Below, piece after piece: positions 6,878-16,218 of a stretch of 28,239 bases of DNA. The stretch is from positions 1-28,239 of the IMG/VR virus record IMGVR_UViG_3300034198_028989; one strand, given 5' to 3'. The translations under genes were made by a program, and so were the position numbers. The notes below the pieces were generated by a model, which ran no database searches, was not told the origin of the DNA, and was given only the letters and a program-made list of their open reading frames with translations. The number at the start of each line of letters is the position of its first letter. Within the stretch, counting starts at the first letter, position 1. This DNA comes from a virus.

Positions 6878-7034
6878 TTTCTTTATTATTCTTTAATTTG
6901 TTTAATTCGTTTGCTACTCTAGGTGAGACAATAATCCATTCAGCTGGTCCTCGTTTACTATTCTCATTTAGCATATTAATATACTCACCAAATGGCGTTA
7001 ATTTACCAAAGTTCGTCTTCTGACCAGTTTTCAT
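6864..7034 (-). CDS. Small ORF bridging nrdB and nrdA (56 residues)
   Basis: The 125 bases between the nrdB stop (7003) and the nrdA start (6877) are covered by one open frame that overlaps both genes. The start is uncertain: ATGs at 7097, 7052 and 7034 are possible. I use 7034 because it limits the overlap with nrdB to 32 bases. The protein is soluble and basic. It has a segment R-G-P-A-E-W-I-I-V-S-P-R-V-A-N-E-L that recalls, from memory only, a stretch in gp23-type major capsid proteins, then a Lys/Asn-rich tail. No function can be given. It may be a small RNR-linked protein, or a non-functional ORF. Confidence 0.45.
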   Translation of the reverse strand: MKTGQKTNFGKLTPFGEYINMLNENSKRGPAEWIIVSPRVANELNKLKNNKENGRK

Positions 7035-8007
7035 TTTCTCCAGCTTTTGCATAATCGGTTGGTCTAATTGCAAAGAAATCAGTATGGGTATGTCCACCAG
7101 TAAGGTGATAAAACCAGTCTAACTGAGAAGCTGCTTCTTCACTATAATTAAATATTGATTCGTATCCTAATTCATTTAATTTTTCGTTTGCTCTCTTTTT
7201 GATAAATGCTTTTAGATCGTCGGCTTTTAAGTTTTCCAGGTCTCCCATTTCAAACATCTTATCAATAAATTTAAGCTCCATATCTACCATTAAGGAAGCA
7301 GCTTCTTCTACTTGTGCTTGAACAGATTCTCTAAGTTCTGGATATTCTTCACACATATGTCTAAATAATTGGCAACCCATCTTAGAGTGTAGTGATTCAT
7401 CTCTAACTGACCATTTCATCTGTTGTCCAATTCCTTTTAAATAGTTTCTCATTTGAAAAGAATATAGTACAGCAAAGGATGAATAGAGGGATACTCCTTC
7501 AGCGAATGCGGAAAATATAGCAAGTGACTTTGCCACATCTCTACGGGCATCTGATGAATCTGCTAGATCAATATGGGTATAATCATTGGCCGTAGATAAT
7601 AAAAATTCAAATTTATCGGCAATCGTAGGCTCATGTAGGAAGGCTTTAAAGTCTTCAAGGCCAAGTGTCTCATTTAAGTATGAGTATGCAGTTGCATGAA
7701 TAGTCTCTTGAGAACCAAAGATCATTGCCATTTGTTTGATTTCATATTTAGGAAACCATTTAGTGACAAGTCCTGTCCAATAGTCACTAACTGCACATTC
7801 GGTTTGAGCAAAACCTAGGAGGATATTACCAACTAGATTTCTTTCAGACTCTGTTAAATTTTCGTTCCAATCTTTAATGTCACCTTGCATTGATATTTCA
7901 GTGTGTAACCAAAATGCTTGTGCTTGTTTTAACCATCCTTCAGTATAATATACTGGATACTCAAAGGGTTTATATTCTATTCTTTCTTTAAAAAGGGAAC
8001 TTGACAT
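7003..8007 (-). CDS. nrdB: Ribonucleotide reductase class I small (radical-generating) subunit
   Basis: The 334-residue protein holds the R2 metal ligands: E101 and H104 in QETIHATAY, E170 in FAEGVSLY, and E204 and H207 in V-R-D-E-S-L-H. The radical Tyr is present at Y108, in the same spacing as Y122 of E. coli NrdB (E-T-I-H-x-x-x-Y). The first ligand appears to be E70 (in Q-T-E-C-A-V) rather than the Asp found in E. coli, as far as alignment by eye allows. The acidic C-terminus ending SEDELW should bind the large subunit. The protein is a ferritin-like helical bundle that makes the tyrosyl radical for NrdA. It lies 152 bases downstream of the S1-like gene. The leader is A-rich with no Shine-Dalgarno site. 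Confidence 0.95.
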   Translation of the reverse strand: MSSSLFKERIEYKPFEYPVYYTEGWLKQAQAFWLHTEISMQGDIKDWNENLTESERNLVGNILLGFAQTECAVSDYWTGLVTKWFPKYEIKQMAMIFGSQETIHATAYSYLNETLGLEDFKAFLHEPTIADKFEFLLSTANDYTHIDLADSSDARRDVAKSLAIFSAFAEGVSLYSSFAVLYSFQMRNYLKGIGQQMKWSVRDESLHSKMGCQLFRHMCEEYPELRESVQAQVEEAASLMVDMELKFIDKMFEMGDLENLKADDLKAFIKKRANEKLNELGYESIFNYSEEAASQLDWFYHLTGGHTHTDFFAIRPTDYAKAGENENWSEDELW

Positions 8008-8159
8008 ATTTTTTACTTGTTTTTTTAGACAGCACTGCTAATACTATCAGCGCAGCCGATTGTTAAATTTTTTAGTGTTACCTGTTTAATCTAGATTGAA
8101 CTGGTTTAGTTCTTGATTATTTATCTTGTCCTCCATTTAGGTGAGCAATCTTTTGAAAA
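8008..8159 (-). other. Intergenic leader between the S1-like gene and nrdB
   Basis: This 152-base non-coding stretch lies upstream of nrdB. It holds a GATAAATAAT box at 8116-8125 (minus strand) and, at about 8030-8065, a GC-richer segment with a weak, imperfect stem. A 16-codon frame at 8086-8136 is too short to call. It probably carries an nrdB promoter or a processing site, but I cannot define the element. Confidence 0.4.
8116..8125 (-). promoter_or_regulatory. GATAAATAAT box upstream of nrdB (weak late-promoter candidate)
   Basis: It is identical to the 10-mer at 5007-5016. However, it lies 108 bases before the nrdB ATG and precedes a gene usually expressed early or middle, so it may be a chance match in AT-rich DNA. 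Confidence 0.3.
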
Positions 8160-9317
8160 TTAATTTTCAAAGTCTTCAACAAATTCAAATTTCAAGCTCT
8201 TATTTAGGATATCTACTTTAGAAACTTTAACATAAGGAAACTTATTTATGTTATTTTCAAGATCTTTTCTTTTTAGTGATACTTCATAGTTTTCGCCATC
8301 GATATCTATTGAGATAGAATTTTTCTTAGCATTAACCTCATATGCAAAACGTCTTGACTCAGTTTTTTCTCTAAGTTGTTGCCATGCTAGTTTTTCAGTA
8401 TTAACACTTTCTGGATTTAAAGTAAGAACTATTCTAAACTGACCACCTTTTGATGTAATATCTTTTACATATACTTTAAGTGAATCACCAGTTTTTAAAG
8501 TTCGTTTGATTGTTTCATAATCATCAAATTCAGTTTGATGAATAAGACCAGTAAAATATCCATCTATCTCAACAAATACTCCAAAGTCATATGGTTTGTT
8601 AGTAAGAGTTCCATCATATTCCTTATTAAATTCAAGATTCTCAATCATAGTAGGCATTGAGTGAGTAACATATTTCTTGTATGAAAGAATGAATAGGTCG
8701 TTTGCTTGATCGTAGTTATCAACCATCACAGTCAATGTTTTATTCAACATGTCATTAAAGTTATGGACAACGTTAGCTGCTGCATGTGAACCTGGAATAA
8801 AGCACTCAATCTCTTTATTATAAAGAGCAAGATATCCACCTTTAATTAATTTAGTGATAGTTACATCAAACCATTTGTTTTCAGCAAGATTATTAAATAG
8901 ATCTTGTTTATATGAAATAGATAATGCTTTTCTTTCAGATCCATAATTTTCACCAAACTTAGTTGATTTATAGACCATTATTAAAAATTCTCTTTCTTCT
9001 CCATGAGAAAGAGCCTCAATATCTTTTGAATATTCTCTAAAAGGAATAATAATTGGAGTCTTGGACGTTATTTCTTCTGCATGGATCATTTTGTCTGTGA
9101 AAGAAATAATATTTGCTTTTACACGATATACTCCATTTTCTTGTAAGTCCTTAGCTGAAACTTCACCGGTTTTCTCATAGTTATTCATTAGATCATATAG
9201 ATCTTGTGCATATGGCTCATGGCAATAGATTTTAACGCCGGCTTTCTTATCTTCTGCTGTAAGGTTAACACTTGTATTATATTTACCTAGTGTTGTGAAT
9301 TGATCAATAGTTGTCAT
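8160..9317 (-). CDS. S1-domain RNA-binding protein (ribosomal protein S1-like)
   Basis: The 385-residue protein contains S1-type OB-fold repeats. The clearest is at about 232-300 (Y-D-G-T-L-T..P-Y-D-F-G-V-F-V-E-I-D-G-Y-F-T-G-L-I-H), which has the canonical G-x-V-x-x-x-x-x-G-x-x-G-L-I-H pattern. A second is at about 147-215 (F-D-V-T-I-T-K-L-I-K-G-G-Y, then I-P-G-S). A degenerate one may lie at about 57-137. The C-terminal 85 residues are mixed and charged. Ribosomal S1 has four to six such repeats, so this is a shorter relative. It should bind single-stranded RNA, either on the ribosome or as a free RNA chaperone. It is the first gene after the GroEL terminator and has a Bacteroidota-type promoter just upstream. 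Confidence 0.85.
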   Translation of the reverse strand: MTTIDQFTTLGKYNTSVNLTAEDKKAGVKIYCHEPYAQDLYDLMNNYEKTGEVSAKDLQENGVYRVKANIISFTDKMIHAEEITSKTPIIIPFREYSKDIEALSHGEEREFLIMVYKSTKFGENYGSERKALSISYKQDLFNNLAENKWFDVTITKLIKGGYLALYNKEIECFIPGSHAAANVVHNFNDMLNKTLTVMVDNYDQANDLFILSYKKYVTHSMPTMIENLEFNKEYDGTLTNKPYDFGVFVEIDGYFTGLIHQTEFDDYETIKRTLKTGDSLKVYVKDITSKGGQFRIVLTLNPESVNTEKLAWQQLREKTESRRFAYEVNAKKNSISIDIDGENYEVSLKRKDLENNINKFPYVKVSKVDILNKSLKFEFVEDFEN

Positions 9318-9340
9318 TGCGAATTAATTTATAAGTTATA

Positions 9341-9375
9341 CAAATATACTACTATAAAGTTTTTGTAAAAACAAA
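9341..9375 (-). promoter_or_regulatory. Bacteroidota-type promoter (TTTG - 23 nt - TATATTTG) for the S1-like gene
   Basis: On the minus strand TATATTTG (9341-9348) fits the Bacteroidota -7 box TAnnTTTG, with a TTTG at 9372-9375 as the -33 element. The spacing of 23 bases is at the long end. The start would fall about 15-20 bases before the ATG at 9317. Confidence 0.5.
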
Positions 9376-9377
9376 AA

Positions 9378-9403
9378 AAAAGAGATAGTTTCCTATCTCT
9401 TTT
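9378..9403 (-). terminator. Intrinsic terminator after groEL
   Basis: An 11-bp stem (9378-9388 with 9393-9403) has a 4-base loop, GAAA when read on the minus strand, and is followed there by a T-run (plus-strand A-run at 9373-9377). It lies 21 bases after the groEL stop at 9425. Confidence 0.88.
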
Positions 9404-9424
9404 CACTTTTAATTTTGGTAAGTC

Positions 9425-11818
<2,394 letters not shown>

Positions 11819-11835
<17 letters not shown>

Positions 11836-12553
11836 ACTCTTCTACTACAGGAAGTCCTGAAAGTTTTAAAAGAGTTTGGATTCCAGCAAAAACATCACGT
11901 TGACAATATTCAGCAATTCGTTGAGTTTCTCCATCTTGCCAAAATACTCGACTTACTTCTTCTCCTTTAATATCTCCTTTTGGAGTCTCAAGACCAATTG
12001 AAGTAACTAGTAATTCAAGAGAAACAAATCCTTCTTGCCATGCTCCAAAGCTCCACAATTCAGAAGTATCGACGAATGGCATTTCCCAAGGTTTAAGATT
12101 TTGAATTTGTAACCCTTTAGGTAGGGATCTTCCATGGATTAGGAGACGCTTACACATCATCGGTATATCAAATCTCTTGATATTGTGTCCTGAAAACTTT
12201 AGGGCTGCAAATTTATCAAATACTTTTTGAATTCCATCAAGTACTTCATCTTCATGCTCTGAATAGTAACTTTTTAAGATCACATTAGGCTCCTCTCCAA
12301 CAAAAGTCAATCGACCAAATGTTGCACAAACTATTCTAGCAAATTCTGGAGTTAGGGCTGCTTTTGCTTCATATAACTGCTCGTCAGTCATGTCCCGGTT
12401 CTCTTCAAATCGGGAACGAAGATAGTCACAACGTTTAGACCATAACTCAGCCATCTTTGGCTTATTAAGAGCTAGTTGGTCTAGTGATGCGTATTCTGAT
12501 GCTGTTTCTAGATCAAAGAATACGACTTTTGCTAATTCTGCGGGTGTATACAT
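11819..12553 (-). CDS. DEDDy 3'-5' exonuclease related to the PolB exonuclease domain
   Basis: The 244-residue protein has the exonuclease motifs in order: F-F-D-L-E-T (D14, E16; Exo I), G-H-N-I-K-R-F-D (N124, F128, D129; Exo II) and E-Y-C-Q-R-D (Y216, D220; Exo III of the DEDDy type). The layout fits the stand-alone exonucleases related to the proofreading domain of family B DNA polymerases. It should remove nucleotides from 3' ends of DNA, or possibly RNA. No polymerase domain is attached. It overlaps the next gene, a PD-(D/E)XK nuclease, by 17 bases, so the pair may act together. The ATG at 12553 lies 9 bases after the stop of the 40-residue membrane peptide gene. Confidence 0.85.
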
Positions 12554-12562
12554 ACTTTAAAT

Positions 12563-12685
12563 TTAATCGGGTTGGTTATCTAAGTCATCTGCTTCATCTA
12601 TTACTTGGCTTGAAAATTTCATTACAAGTAAAGTGATAGTAAGACTTAATACTATTAGAACTGAGGTAATTATTAAAAGTTTCAT
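12563..12685 (-). CDS. Small single-span membrane protein (40 residues)
   Basis: This short gene starts at 12685 with an ATGA overlap with the 83-residue gene before it. Residues 3-24 are almost entirely hydrophobic (L, I, V, T, S), giving one transmembrane helix or an uncleaved signal anchor. The last 16 residues are acidic (D-E-A-D-D-L-D). The exact start/stop overlap with its upstream neighbour and the 9-base gap to the next gene support it as a real coding sequence. The function is unknown. Small anchored peptides of this kind in phages include holin- or antiholin-like, spanin-like and superinfection-exclusion proteins, and nothing in the sequence chooses among them. Confidence 0.7.
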   Translation of the reverse strand: MKLLIITSVLIVLSLTITLLVMKFSSQVIDEADDLDNQPD

Positions 12686-12933
12686 TTTTCTACTACTTTA
12701 ATTATTAAATTACTGTGATATATTTCGGTCTTTCCATTACATAGCTCAATTGAAGTAAATCCATTACTATAGTGATTTACAGTTCTAGCATCAATTGAAA
12801 GTTGACCTTTGACGAAAACGACTAAGTCGCATTCCTTTGATTTTTTAGTGTATGCATAAAGTATTCCTGCAAAACCCGATAGCATAATTAGCATTAGTCC
12901 AATATACTCCCAATTGTTTTTTAAATTCTTCAT
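12682..12933 (-). CDS. Small membrane protein with one N-terminal helix and a soluble domain
   Basis: In this 83-residue protein, residues 9-28 form a single hydrophobic segment (Y-I-G-L-M-L-I-M-L-S-G-F-A-G-I-L-Y), flanked by Lys on both sides. After it comes a domain of about 50 residues with alternating strands and two cysteines (C35, C65) that could pair if the domain faces the periplasm. I do not recognise the domain. The gene is coupled by ATGA to the 40-residue membrane peptide, so the two probably function together at the inner membrane. The leader is A-rich without a Shine-Dalgarno site. Confidence 0.8.
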   Translation of the reverse strand: MKNLKNNWEYIGLMLIMLSGFAGILYAYTKKSKECDLVVFVKGQLSIDARTVNHYSNGFTSIELCNGKTEIYHSNLIIKVVEK

Positions 12934-12951
12934 TTTTTTGTTTTTATGTTA

Positions 12952-13572
12952 TTAATCCCACCAGCCTTTCATGCCTGATCCATCGAACCACTTATCCCAA
13001 AGATCTTCTGTTTTTAGATCAATATTTTGAGACTTAGCTTTATCTAGGAGCATTACATAATGAGAGTGTTCTTGACCATTAAAAATAGTCCAAAGTTCTT
13101 TCCATTCCTCTTCTTCAAGTTTATGAGATAAATCATAGATTTTACTATTCATCTCCTTAATACTAGCAGGTTGATCCTCTTCATCTTTATCTCCAAAGAT
13201 TCCATATGAATGATCTACAGTGTATCCTAATGTTTTCTCAGCTAATTCAATATAGTCATCATTCGACTGTCTATTTAAGATCTCGATAGCTCTTTTAATT
13301 TTAGCTACTTTTTTTAATCTTGGACCATCTACTTCGTTTCCATGGTGCTCTAGAGTATGAGCTAGTGGTTCAAGAGATCGAGCAAGTATTCTCATTTGAA
13401 AACTTGAGTCCCATGATCGATAGTTCCAAATTACCTTCCAAAAAAAGAAGATATTTTTTACCCCATTTGGTAGGTCGTAACGAAGGAAATCCCAAGTCTT
13501 CCAATACCATTTCTGACGATTTACCATTCTCTCTAATGATTTAAAGAATGTGTCTGCAAATTTAATTTCCAT
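12952..13572 (-). CDS. Conserved phage protein of unknown function (206 residues)
   Basis: The N-terminal half is rich in aromatic and basic residues (W-Y-W-K-T-W-D-F, then N-G-V-K-N-I-F-F-F-W-K-V-I-W-N-Y). The second half is helical, with K-K-V-A-K-I-K-R-A-I-E-I-L and E-L-A-E-K-T-L-G. The Trp-rich N-terminal section followed by R-L-K-K-V is a pattern I associate with uncharacterised proteins in large phages. The hydrophobic stretch at about 36-50 contains Lys, Asn and Trp and is not a clear membrane helix. The gene sits in the small-gene cluster between UvdE and the exonucleases. No catalytic motif was seen. Confidence 0.8.
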   Translation of the reverse strand: MEIKFADTFFKSLERMVNRQKWYWKTWDFLRYDLPNGVKNIFFFWKVIWNYRSWDSSFQMRILARSLEPLAHTLEHHGNEVDGPRLKKVAKIKRAIEILNRQSNDDYIELAEKTLGYTVDHSYGIFGDKDEEDQPASIKEMNSKIYDLSHKLEEEEWKELWTIFNGQEHSHYVMLLDKAKSQNIDLKTEDLWDKWFDGSGMKGWWD

Positions 13573-13586
13573 AATATTTTATTTTT

Positions 13587-14096
13587 TTAACTAAATTCAG
13601 TTGATGTGGATACTCTAAGTCCATCGATAATAAGATCAAAGTATTTAGAATGGTCATATGAATAGTCTCGGTGATAACCCTCTTTTTTCATGTGATCAAG
13701 ATATGCTTGGTTATAAACATGCCCGTCAGGTTCTCCCCAACTAAAAGCCATCTCGATAAACTCTTCAATATCTTCCTCTGCTCCATATTCATCAACCACT
13801 CGACCGGCTCGAATAAAAGCTAAGAGCTCCTCCTTGTTCTTGTAATATTTCTCTTTATTGAAATTCCAACAGAACCGCCAACCCATGCTGCGTTTACCTA
13901 AGTGAATTGAAGTTTCCTCAATAAACTCACTCCAAGGGGAATGGTACTCCCATTCAGATTCACTATTTTCTAGCGTGCAAAAGCCTCTCTCAATTGTTCC
14001 TGGAGAAATATCTAATGCTTCTATCCTCTCTTGAAGTTTCCTTTTTTTCTCAAGCATTTCAGCATGAGTAGGTATTCTATAAAAATTAGTTCCCAT
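13587..14096 (-). CDS. Conserved phage protein of the MGTN(F/Y)Y type, function unknown (169 residues)
   Basis: The protein begins M-G-T-N-F-Y-R-I and has the segment I-H-L-G-K-R-S-M-G-W-R-F-C-W-N-F at about 64-79. This pairing of an MGTN(F/Y) start with an (I/L)H(L/I)GK..GW motif recurs in uncharacterised phage and bacterial proteins. In many of those, cysteine pairs suggest a zinc knuckle between the two motifs. Here only one Cys lies between them, so a zinc site is unlikely. The C-terminal half is acidic with many Tyr and Asp residues. The start is one base after the stop of the 82-residue gene, indicating co-transcription. No function can be assigned. Confidence 0.8.
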   Translation of the reverse strand: MGTNFYRIPTHAEMLEKKRKLQERIEALDISPGTIERGFCTLENSESEWEYHSPWSEFIEETSIHLGKRSMGWRFCWNFNKEKYYKNKEELLAFIRAGRVVDEYGAEEDIEEFIEMAFSWGEPDGHVYNQAYLDHMKKEGYHRDYSYDHSKYFDLIIDGLRVSTSTEFS

Positions 14097-14097
14097 A

Positions 14098-14346
14098 TTA
14101 ATTTAGTGCAAATTCATATTCTTTCTTAGTTGACTTGGAGTCTTCTGTGACTCTAAATCGAGTAGCATCGTAACCTATCCATCGCATACCCATCTTAGTT
14201 ATCCCTTCATTAGTGATCCCTTTGATAATGTATACTCGTTGGTCTAGAGCATTATGATACTCATTTTCGACTTCGTATTCTTCTCCAGCAACTACGTGAG
14301 CCCCTTCAGGAAGATTTTTATCGTTTATGCAGGTGACTTTTTTCAT
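14098..14346 (-). CDS. Small beta-barrel-like phage protein, function unknown (82 residues)
   Basis: The protein opens M-K-K-V-T-C-I-N-D-K and has a G-E-E-Y-E-V segment, then Y-I-I-K-G and a G-Y-D-A-T-R-F motif near residue 60. The order of short strands resembles small SH3-like accessory proteins common in phages (a strand ending in a Cys, a G-x-x-Y-x-V turn, then a W/Y-x-x-x-R-F end), but this is only a structural impression. It is coupled to the UvdE gene by ATGA and followed after one base by the next gene. Confidence 0.78.
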   Translation of the reverse strand: MKKVTCINDKNLPEGAHVVAGEEYEVENEYHNALDQRVYIIKGITNEGITKMGMRWIGYDATRFRVTEDSKSTKKEYEFALN

Positions 14347-15281
14347 TGTATTTCAAATTCAAATTTTAACTCTTCTGTAACGACTCCTTCATTAGCTAAG
14401 TATCGAAGTAGAGCTAAGTCTTTTGCTTTTGCCTCTATTTCTACATCTGCATCAAATCCATAATCTGGAATAGTATCATACACGTAATCTGCATGTGAAC
14501 GATTGATTACTGAAGAGTCTTCGTATAGTGCTTTTGAACTAGAGAAGTGTTGTAATGGAGTAATATCTCCCCAGGTAGAAGCTGCAAGGTTGGCTGCTTG
14601 CTCTGCTGAAATATCGTTAGTGCAAAAACGGTGATGGAAGTGATCAAAGGTAATTGGACAGCCAACTACTTTGTAGACTCCATTAAAAAGATCCATTACT
14701 CCAAACTGACTAGCCTTGTCATCGTTTTCGACTACTAGTCGAGCTTGGGTTGAGGGGGCGAGTAGCTTGAAGTTTTCGCAAAACCGTTGCAATGCAGAAT
14801 GTTTATCTCCATAAGATCCACCGATATGAATATTGATTGCTGCACGGTGGTCTTGCGGAAGTCCCATTAGATCCATGATACGAGCATGCTGATCTAGATC
14901 ATAAATGGTCTTGCGAACTACTTCTGAGTTGGGGGAGGCAAGCACGTCAAACTGACCTGGATGAAAGGATAGCCTAGCACTAAATGTTTTAGCAACATTG
15001 CCTATTCTTTGGGCAAGGACCTGAATTTTGTCAAACTCTGGAAGATCCTCAAGTCTGTATTCACTCATCCATGGAAATAGGTCACTGGACATTCGATAGA
15101 CTTGTATACCATTTAGATTGTTCCACGTAAGAATAATAAAGAGATCATCTAGATTCTTTTGAATTAGTTCACTTACGTAGTTTAGCCCTTTTTCATCAAA
15201 AGTTTTTTTGACCATACCGCGATTAGTAGTGATTCCCTGATCCTTCAGGCTTAAATTTATACAACAATATCCTAGTCTCAT
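14343..15281 (-). CDS. uvsE: UV damage endonuclease (UvdE/UvsE family)
   Basis: The 312-residue protein carries the family's TIM-barrel signature throughout: R-L-G-Y-C-C-I-N-L at the start, Y-R-M-S-S-D-L-F-P-W (62-71), S-F-H-P-G-Q-F-D-V-L-A (H107), I-N-I-H-I-G-G-S-Y-G-D-K (H152), L-V-V-E-N-D-D-K (E185) and T-F-D-H-F-H-H (D213, H214, H216, H217). These provide the metal ligands and the DNA-binding region. The enzyme nicks DNA 5' to UV photoproducts and some other lesions, starting an alternative excision repair. T4 itself uses the unrelated DenV for this task. It is the first gene of the leftmost-reading unit beginning at the strand switch. Confidence 0.95.
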   Translation of the reverse strand: MRLGYCCINLSLKDQGITTNRGMVKKTFDEKGLNYVSELIQKNLDDLFIILTWNNLNGIQVYRMSSDLFPWMSEYRLEDLPEFDKIQVLAQRIGNVAKTFSARLSFHPGQFDVLASPNSEVVRKTIYDLDQHARIMDLMGLPQDHRAAINIHIGGSYGDKHSALQRFCENFKLLAPSTQARLVVENDDKASQFGVMDLFNGVYKVVGCPITFDHFHHRFCTNDISAEQAANLAASTWGDITPLQHFSSSKALYEDSSVINRSHADYVYDTIPDYGFDADVEIEAKAKDLALLRYLANEGVVTEELKFEFEIQ

Positions 15282-15335
15282 AGGGTTATGATACTCTTTT
15301 TTTCTTAACTTTAAAAATCCACCCTTCGTGCGCGC

Positions 15336-15418
15336 GAGTACTACTAAAGTATCTATAGAGTAATTAATTAAAGTAGTATAGAAGTAATATTTACTATTAT
15401 AGTACTATTGTAGTACTC
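15336..15418. repeat. Inverted repeat GAGTACTAC ... GTAGTACTC in the divergent region
   Basis: The arms at 15336-15344 and 15410-15418 are exact 9-base reverse complements, 65 bases apart. Further TACTACT/GTAGTA words lie at 15339, 15374 and about 15438. The arms could be paired protein-binding sites or the ends of a weak cruciform. Confidence 0.6.
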
Positions 15419-15467
15419 CCGCCCACTAACCCTCTTCTACTACTGAGAATTTTAAAGGTTTTACAAA

Positions 15468-15477
15468 AATAAATAAT
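15468..15477 (+). promoter_or_regulatory. AATAAATAAT box, possible late promoter for ruvC and gene 55
   Basis: It differs by one base from the boxes at 16631 and 19679. It lies 71 bases before the resolvase ATG, a longer leader than at those two, so its use is less certain. Confidence 0.4.
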
Positions 15478-15548
15478 ATCTTCTGAAAAGAACTTTTTTG
15501 TCCAACTTGTGTATAACAGTATCAGGATTTTAAAAATTATCAAAATGA

Positions 15549-16208
15549 ATGACAATTGTAAGCATAGATTTTTCGATACTCTATCCGGGTATATGTATTT
15601 GTAGAGACTTTAAAGAGTTTAAATGGTTTTCAGTAGTAAATACTAAGCTACGGAAAGTCGACAAAGAAAATCTAGAGCACCTTGTTATTAAATATCCAAA
15701 TCTTCAATTAGACCAGACAAGTACAGTAAGAAAAACTCATCCAGAGTATCATATTACTGAGAGAACAAAACTAGTCAACTATCAGGATCTAGTAGATCGA
15801 ATAATCACAAATATTTTAAAAGAAGTAGGCGACGATCAAGTAATCGTAGCGATCGAAGGAATCTCATTTGGTTCAAAGGGTAACTCACTAGTAGATATTT
15901 CACAGTCTACTGGAATACTTAAATATGCTCTTCTTACTAGAGTCTTAAAGGGAGATGCTGATCGATTATTTGTTTTTAGTCCAAGCGAACTTAAGAATGC
16001 TATTGCCTGTAAAGGTAACGCTAATAAAATGGATATTTTCAATAAATTTAAGGAGGACCCTATTATTGAATCAGTAAAAGATTCAGATTTGCACAAGGCG
16101 ATTTTTGAAGAAAAATGGATAGTTCAAGGAGACAAGATAATTTCTCCAATAATTGATATGGTAGACTCCTTTCTAGGCGTCGTTAAGATTTACCAACTTT
16201 TAAAATAA
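15549..16208 (+). CDS. ruvC: RuvC-like Holliday junction resolvase
   Basis: The 219-residue protein has the RNase H-fold acidic tetrad of RuvC-type resolvases. It comprises V-S-I-D-F-S (D7), V-A-I-E-G-I-S-F-G-S-K-G-N (E103), and I-I-D-M-V-D-S-F-L-G (D203, D206), with the F-S-P-S-E-L-K-N..K-G-N-A-N-K stretch at 144-160 typical of the family's DNA-binding lysines. It should resolve branched recombination intermediates before packaging, the task done by endonuclease VII (gp49) in T4. An in-frame alternative start is not available, because the ATG at 15545 is in another frame (ATGAATG). It is directly followed by gene 55. The length is above bacterial RuvC (about 170 residues), with an insertion at about 35-75. 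Confidence 0.85.
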   Translation: MTIVSIDFSILYPGICICRDFKEFKWFSVVNTKLRKVDKENLEHLVIKYPNLQLDQTSTVRKTHPEYHITERTKLVNYQDLVDRIITNILKEVGDDQVIVAIEGISFGSKGNSLVDISQSTGILKYALLTRVLKGDADRLFVFSPSELKNAIACKGNANKMDIFNKFKEDPIIESVKDSDLHKAIFEEKWIVQGDKIISPIIDMVDSFLGVVKIYQLLK

Positions 16209-16218
16209 TTAACTATGA

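Larger units (their letters stand above)
15282..15548. other. Divergent intergenic region at the coding-strand switch
   Basis: This 267-base non-coding stretch separates the minus-strand UvdE unit from the plus-strand resolvase and late genes. It is very AT-rich, apart from a short GC block at 15328-15336. It contains many TACTAC/GTAGTA words, a long-spaced inverted repeat (15336-15344 with 15410-15418), a small stem (AGTAA-TAT-TTACT at about 15383-15395) and a late-like box at 15468-15477. It must hold promoters in both directions, and it is a reasonable place for a replication origin, which cannot be shown from the sequence. Confidence 0.55.

Noticed and set aside
8086-8136. 16-codon minus-strand frame upstream of nrdB starting after a GGAGG-like stretch
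   Set aside because: It is too short, has no coupling to a neighbour, and the late-like box lies inside it. It is better treated as leader sequence.
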